Shown piece by piece: positions 6,758 to 10,068 of a stretch of DNA of 10,068 nucleotides. The notes under the pieces are model-generated. The model saw only the letters and a list, made by a program, of their open reading frames with translations. It ran no database searches and was not told where the DNA came from. Each line of letters opens with the position of its first letter. The stretch's first letter is position 1. Made by a program: the position numbers and the translations under genes. This DNA comes from Kiritimatiellia bacterium (GTDB lineage: Bacteria; Verrucomicrobiota; Kiritimatiellia; RFP12; UBA1067): assembly GCA_017628165.1 (NCBI GenBank), contig JAGBZQ010000086.1:1-10068 (forward strand). The letters are read 5' to 3'.

Positions 6758-8260
6758 ATGAATTATCTGATTAAAACATTAAACGCCTCCGTCTACGATG
6801 TGGCGGTCAAGACGCCTCTTGACGAGGCGGCCGAGCTTTCAAAGCGCATGGGCGTAAAGTTTCTTCTCAAGCGTGAGGATCTTCAGCCGGTGCACAGTTA
6901 CAAGATTCGCGGCGCTTATAACAAGATGCGTTCGCTTCCGGCTGAGGCGCTGCGCAAGGGCGTCCTGGCCGCTTCCGCCGGCAACCACGCGCAAGGTGTG
7001 GCTCTTTCCGCAAAGAAGCTTGGTGTCAAGGCTACGATCGTGATGCCGGAGACAACGCCGGAGATCAAGATTAATGCCGTTAAAGCATACGGAGCGGAAA
7101 TTGTTCTTCATGGAGTAAGCTATTCCGATTGCGCTGAGGAGGCTGCGCGTCTTGTGAAGACGCTTGGTCTCACCTTCATTCCGCCGTATGACGATCCTGA
7201 TGTGATTGCAGGGCAGGGAACGGTAGGCCGCGAAATAATTGACGATGCAGGCGCAGACATTGATGCGATTTTCGTTCCGATCGGCGGCGGCGGTTTGGCA
7301 GCGGGAGTCTCTTCGTATGTTAAGAAGGTTCGCCCCTCCGTTAAGGTTTACGGCGTGGAGCCAGAGGACTCCGACTGCATGTACCGGTCTATTAAGGCAG
7401 GGCGCCGTGTTACCCTTGAGACCCCAGGGCTGTTCGCCGACGGCGTTTGCGTCAAGAAGCCGGGCGAGGAGACATTCAGGCTCTGCCGTGAGCATCTTGA
7501 TGGAATCGTGCGCGTTTCCACAGCGGAGACGTGCTCGGCGATCAAGGATATCTTCGAGGCTACGCGCGCAGTGTGCGAGCCTGCTGGTGCTCTTGCGCTT
7601 GCGGCCGCCAAGAAGACGGCCAAGAAGGGTGAAACATGTGCTTGCATCATTTCCGGCGCAAACATGAATTTCGATCGTATTCGCTTTGTATGTGAGCAGA
7701 CTGAGCTTGGCGAGGGGCGCGAGGCCATTTTCGATTGCGCGATCCCCGAACAGCCGGGAAGTTTTTCAAAGTTTATCGAGCGTCTCGGCGGGCACAATGT
7801 CACGGAGTTCAACTATCGTATGGCCGAGGGTGTTTTGGCGCACGTTTTTGTTGGAATCTCTGTCAAGGATATTGCCGAGCGTAAGGCGCTTCAGAAGTCG
7901 TTCCGCGCGGCGGGGTTTCACTGTATCGATCTTTCGGACAATATTCTCGCCAAGGAGCATGTGCGCCACATGGTGGGCGGAAGATCGCGGGCAATCGTCA
8001 ATGAGCAGGTATTCTCCTTCGAGTTTCCGGAGAAGCCCGGGGCTCTCGTGAACTTCCTCTCCGTCATCGCGGGGCGCTGGAACATTTCGCTTTTCCACTA
8101 CCGCAACCACGGGGCTGACCACGGCAAGGTGCTTGCGGGTTTTCAGGTGCCCAAGGCTGAACGCGCAGACTTTGCAAAGGCTCTTGAGGAGATCGGATAC
8201 AACTACATTGACGTCACAAAAGATCCTGCGTATAAGTATTTCTTAGGAAGTCCACGATGA
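6758..8260 (+). CDS. ilvA: Threonine ammonia-lyase, biosynthetic (IlvA)
   Basis: A 500-residue PLP enzyme that deaminates L-threonine to 2-oxobutanoate, the first step of isoleucine synthesis. QPVHSYKIRGAYNKM (43-57) holds the Schiff-base Lys49. SAGNHAQG (73-80) binds the substrate carboxylate, the glycine loop IGGGGLAAG (175-183) grips the PLP phosphate, and SGAN (299-302) contacts the pyridine nitrogen. Two ACT-like regulatory domains follow (about 324-395 and 417-492), each opening with a typical P-G segment (EQPGSF, EKPGAL). This two-domain tail and the length match the isoleucine-inhibited, valine-activated biosynthetic form (E. coli 514) rather than the short catabolic TdcB. The gene starts one base after the kinase stop and lacks a close ribosome-binding site, so it probably depends on coupled translation. 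It overlaps the transporter gene by four bases. There is no room for an attenuator, so any isoleucine control is likely enzymatic or at the distant promoter. No other ilv gene is in the window. Confidence 0.96.
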   Translation: MNYLIKTLNASVYDVAVKTPLDEAAELSKRMGVKFLLKREDLQPVHSYKIRGAYNKMRSLPAEALRKGVLAASAGNHAQGVALSAKKLGVKATIVMPETTPEIKINAVKAYGAEIVLHGVSYSDCAEEAARLVKTLGLTFIPPYDDPDVIAGQGTVGREIIDDAGADIDAIFVPIGGGGLAAGVSSYVKKVRPSVKVYGVEPEDSDCMYRSIKAGRRVTLETPGLFADGVCVKKPGEETFRLCREHLDGIVRVSTAETCSAIKDIFEATRAVCEPAGALALAAAKKTAKKGETCACIISGANMNFDRIRFVCEQTELGEGREAIFDCAIPEQPGSFSKFIERLGGHNVTEFNYRMAEGVLAHVFVGISVKDIAERKALQKSFRAAGFHCIDLSDNILAKEHVRHMVGGRSRAIVNEQVFSFEFPEKPGALVNFLSVIAGRWNISLFHYRNHGADHGKVLAGFQVPKAERADFAKALEEIGYNYIDVTKDPAYKYFLGSPR

Positions 8261-9654
8261 ACAATACTGCGCCGGTAGTCCCGAAGAGGTTTCTTCCTGT
8301 TTTTGTCATGCTCGTGAGCTGCTTTGCGCTCTGGGGGCTTCTCAACAACATGACGGACAATCTTGTGCCGTCCTTCCAGAAGATCTTCATGACTAGCCAG
8401 TCAACGGCCGGCTTTGTGCAGATATCGTTCTACGGCGCATATTCGATAATTGCCATCTTTGCTTCGCTGCTCATTCAAAAGGCCGGCTACCGTGTGGGCG
8501 TGCTCTTCGGTCTTGGCGTGTATGTGATAGGAGCACTGCTCTATGTGCCGGCGTGCGTGCTGCAGAGCTTCTGGACGTATATCGTGGGGATTTTCGTTGT
8601 TGCGGGCGGGTGTGCCGTTCTTGAGACGACATGTAATCCTTATGTACTTGCGCTTGGAGACGAGTCTACCGCTGTTAGACGCCTCAACTTTGCGCAGATG
8701 TTCAATCCGCTGGGATCTCTCGCAGGCATCGTCCTCGCCCAGCAGCTTATCCTTGCCAATCTCAATCCGGCCACGACGAAGGAGCGCATGGAGATGCCGG
8801 CCGAGGAGCTCAACGCGATCGTGCATCACGAGCTTTTCTGGGTGTGCGTGCCGTACGTAGGGCTTTGCGCAATCGCCGCGGCGATCTGGTTTTTCTTTTT
8901 CTTCCGCAAGCCGACGGAGATTGATCATATTGCAGAGGAGAAGGCGAATGTCGGTGAGATCCTCTCCATTCTCGCGCATTCGCCGAAGTGGTATTGCGGC
9001 GTTGTGGCGCAGGTGTTCTACGTGGGCGTGCAGATCGCCGCGTGGACATGGATGAACGTCTACTGCCAAAAAGAGCTCGGTGTGACGCCGGCGCAGGGGG
9101 CTTCATACTACCTCATTGCGCTGAGCCTTTTTATCGTCTGCCGCTGGCTTTGCACATTCCTCATGAAGTACTTCGAGCCAGCGAAGATGATGGCCGTGTT
9201 CGCATTTGGCGCAATTCTCTCGAGTCTCGGCGTCATGTACTTGAAGAGCGATGTCATCTTTACAGTCTCCTCTTTGCCGTTTAGCTGGAATGTTATCGCG
9301 CTTTGCTCGATGAGCGGATTCATGTCCCTCATGTTCCCGACAATCTACGGCATTGGCCTTGGCGGCATCGATCAGCGTGCGCACAAGATTGGCGCGGCGG
9401 GGCTGATCATGGCGATTGTCGGCGGCGCGCTGCTCACGCCCTGGATGGCGTCTATCATTGATTCGCCCGGTTTTTGGGCTTCGCTCGTGCCGATGTTCGA
9501 CGCATCGGTCGATGCCGATCTCAACGCCTCTTCGCAGTCGCTGCGCGCATCGTTCATAGTTCCGGTGATTTGCTTTGCGGCTGTTCTTTCGTATGCGCTC
9601 GCTTTCGGTGGGCTTAAGCGCACGGCGAAGGTGGAGAGACGTATAAGTGGCTGA
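8257..9654 (+). CDS. FHS-family (FucP-like) MFS sugar/proton symporter
   Basis: A 465-residue polytopic inner-membrane transporter of the major facilitator superfamily, FHS branch, which includes L-fucose permease FucP, glucose/galactose GluP and NagP-type GlcNAc carriers. Matches to E. coli FucP are clear: NNMTDNLVPSF (30-40) against NNLNDILLPQF, LETTCNPYV (122-130) against LETAANPFV, RLNFAQMFNPLGS (142-154), YVGVQIAAW (255-263) and MFPTIYGIGLGG (359-370). Asp34 and Glu123 fall at the two residues that carry protonation and sugar coupling in FucP, so symport is likely intact. The N-terminus is short, and a cytoplasmic loop of about 25 residues (about 216-240) splits the two six-helix halves. 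AGGAAG lies six bases before the ATG, which overlaps the ilvA stop (ATGA). It is the last gene of the plus-strand run. No hairpin-plus-T terminator follows it. The substrate cannot be fixed; no fucose or other sugar-catabolic gene is adjacent. Confidence 0.92.
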   Translation: MNNTAPVVPKRFLPVFVMLVSCFALWGLLNNMTDNLVPSFQKIFMTSQSTAGFVQISFYGAYSIIAIFASLLIQKAGYRVGVLFGLGVYVIGALLYVPACVLQSFWTYIVGIFVVAGGCAVLETTCNPYVLALGDESTAVRRLNFAQMFNPLGSLAGIVLAQQLILANLNPATTKERMEMPAEELNAIVHHELFWVCVPYVGLCAIAAAIWFFFFFRKPTEIDHIAEEKANVGEILSILAHSPKWYCGVVAQVFYVGVQIAAWTWMNVYCQKELGVTPAQGASYYLIALSLFIVCRWLCTFLMKYFEPAKMMAVFAFGAILSSLGVMYLKSDVIFTVSSLPFSWNVIALCSMSGFMSLMFPTIYGIGLGGIDQRAHKIGAAGLIMAIVGGALLTPWMASIIDSPGFWASLVPMFDASVDADLNASSQSLRASFIVPVICFAAVLSYALAFGGLKRTAKVERRISG

Positions 9655-9679
9655 TTTACGTTTTATTCGCCGCGGCACA

Positions 9680-9708
9680 TTGCAACAGTGGATAAAAAGG
9701 AGTATAAT
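9680..9708 (+). promoter_or_regulatory. Promoter of the MNT/HEPN toxin-antitoxin pair
   Basis: TTGCAA (9680-9685) and a perfect TATAAT (9703-9708) are separated by 17 bases. The predicted start is near 9715, giving a leader of about 22-28 bases before the antitoxin ATG. An 8-bp palindrome GCCGCGGC (9669-9676) lies three bases upstream of the -35 box and could be a regulatory site, though it is short. Confidence 0.6.
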
Positions 9709-9736
9709 GATGTCGCTTTAAAGATAAAATACCTGT

Positions 9737-10033
9737 ATGTGCATGCTTGATGAGATACGTGCGAAGCGGGATGAAATTTACGCTATCGCAAGGGCGCACA
9801 AAGCCGAAAAGCTTTGGGTGTTCGGTTCGTGTGCACGTAAAGAGGAAACGCCGGAAAGTGACGTCGATTTTTTGGTTGAGTTTGTTCCCGCGACAACTAT
9901 ATTTGACTATGTTAAGCTTAAGGATTCCCTTTCGCAGGTGTTGGGGAGGAATGTGGATGTTGTAGATTCGTTTGCTATGGAACGGGGAGATAGATTTTCT
10001 ATAGAAGTTGCAAAGGATAGGGTTGCCGTATGA
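9737..10033 (+). CDS. mntA: MNT-domain nucleotidyltransferase, antitoxin of a HEPN/MNT toxin-antitoxin system
   Basis: A 98-residue minimal nucleotidyltransferase of the pol-beta superfamily (about 96 residues if the second ATG at 9743 is used; neither has a clear ribosome-binding site). The active-site signature is present: VFGSCARKEE (28-37) with Gly30-Ser31, then SDVDFLVEF (41-49) with metal ligands Asp42 and Asp44. VDVVD (73-77) supplies the probable third acidic residue, Asp74. In characterised MntA/HepT pairs this protein transfers AMP to a tyrosine of the HEPN ribonuclease and so silences it. The intact motif suggests an active enzyme. The gene has its own promoter and overlaps the next gene by four bases (ATGA), as is normal for these pairs. 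Local GC is clearly lower (54 of 120 bases, 45%, at 9841-9960) than in the upstream transporter, consistent with acquisition by transfer. A stand-alone nucleotidyltransferase is the alternative, but context argues against it. Confidence 0.88.
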   Translation: MCMLDEIRAKRDEIYAIARAHKAEKLWVFGSCARKEETPESDVDFLVEFVPATTIFDYVKLKDSLSQVLGRNVDVVDSFAMERGDRFSIEVAKDRVAV

Positions 10034-10068
10034 TGCGCGATGCTCAGAGAATCGACCATATGCTTGGA
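10030..10068 (+). CDS. Start of probable HEPN (HepT-like, DUF86) toxin, cut by window edge
   Basis: Thirteen codons are visible, reading MMRDAQRIDHMLG, starting at an ATG that overlaps the antitoxin stop (ATGA); a second in-frame ATG follows at once. An opening of the MRD...R..D.L type is common in HepT/DUF86 proteins, about 110-residue RNases with an Rx4-6H active site located well downstream and therefore not visible here. Identification rests mainly on position directly after the MNT gene with a coupled start. In known systems the HEPN protein cleaves RNA or tRNA unless adenylylated by its MNT partner. Confidence 0.6.
   Translation, partial: MMRDAQRIDHMLG

Noticed and set aside
9697..9720. 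A tiny leader frame (ATG ATG TCG CTT TAA at 9707-9721) preceded by AAGGAG, as a possible leader peptide for the toxin-antitoxin genes
   Set aside because: The AAGGAG and ATG overlap the -10 box, so they would be upstream of the predicted transcript start and not translated from that promoter.
9655..9736. Intrinsic terminator after the transporter gene
   Set aside because: The only inverted repeat is GCCGCGGC at 9669-9676, which has no loop and no following T-run, so no terminator can be supported.
1..10068. CRISPR arrays, tRNA or rRNA genes, insertion sequences, attachment sites
   Set aside because: No regularly spaced repeats, cloverleaf or CCA-ended sequence, rRNA signature, transposase or integrase coding sequence, or flanking direct repeats were seen on either strand.

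Overview
The window is bacterial chromosome with densely packed genes. Most of it is GC-rich: a 120-base sample inside the transporter gene (9361-9480) is about 64% GC. The last about 330 bases are clearly more AT-rich. No single gene fixes the taxonomy. A signal peptidase I with a large insertion, next to a membrane-anchored Ser/Thr kinase with a long coiled-coil, non-PASTA tail, suggests the Planctomycetes-Verrucomicrobia-Chlamydiae superphylum, perhaps a Kiritimatiellota or Lentisphaerota relative. A fucose-permease-family transporter would fit a glycan user. This assignment is an inference of moderate to low confidence.

Layout. (1) Bases 1-62 may hold the last codons of a plus-strand gene. 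Bases 63-193 have no convincing gene. (2) A minus-strand pair runs leftward: a ZIP-family metal transporter (1444-677), then trmL, a tRNA wobble-nucleotide 2'-O-methyltransferase (667-194). Only 9 bases separate them. (3) A 118-base divergent intergenic region (1445-1562) carries back-to-back -10 boxes inside an 11-bp inverted repeat. It also holds a perfect 14-bp palindrome just upstream of the guaB -10 box. The ZIP promoter lies so close to its ATG that the mRNA is predicted to be leaderless. (4) A plus-strand run of five genes covers 1563-9654: guaB (IMP dehydrogenase), lepB (signal peptidase I), a transmembrane Ser/Thr kinase, ilvA (threonine ammonia-lyase) and an FHS-family MFS sugar transporter. 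All junctions are 1-bp or 4-bp overlaps or a 1-bp gap, and I see no internal terminator, so this looks like one translationally coupled operon. (5) After an 82-base gap with its own promoter (TTGCAA, 17 bp, TATAAT), an MNT nucleotidyltransferase antitoxin gene runs into the start of what is very probably its HEPN (HepT-like) toxin partner, cut by the window edge.

How they fit together. guaB and ilvA are housekeeping biosynthetic enzymes (GMP and isoleucine pathways). LepB matures secreted proteins. The kinase would sense something outside the cytoplasmic membrane through a C-terminal domain I cannot assign, and signal inward. The transporter brings in a sugar with protons. I see no shared pathway across the five genes. 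The co-transcription may be growth-linked, or historical. The least explained elements are the kinase's extracytoplasmic half, the LepB insertion and the palindrome between zip and guaB. The MNT/HEPN pair is a known type of toxin-antitoxin system and looks like an accessory insertion.
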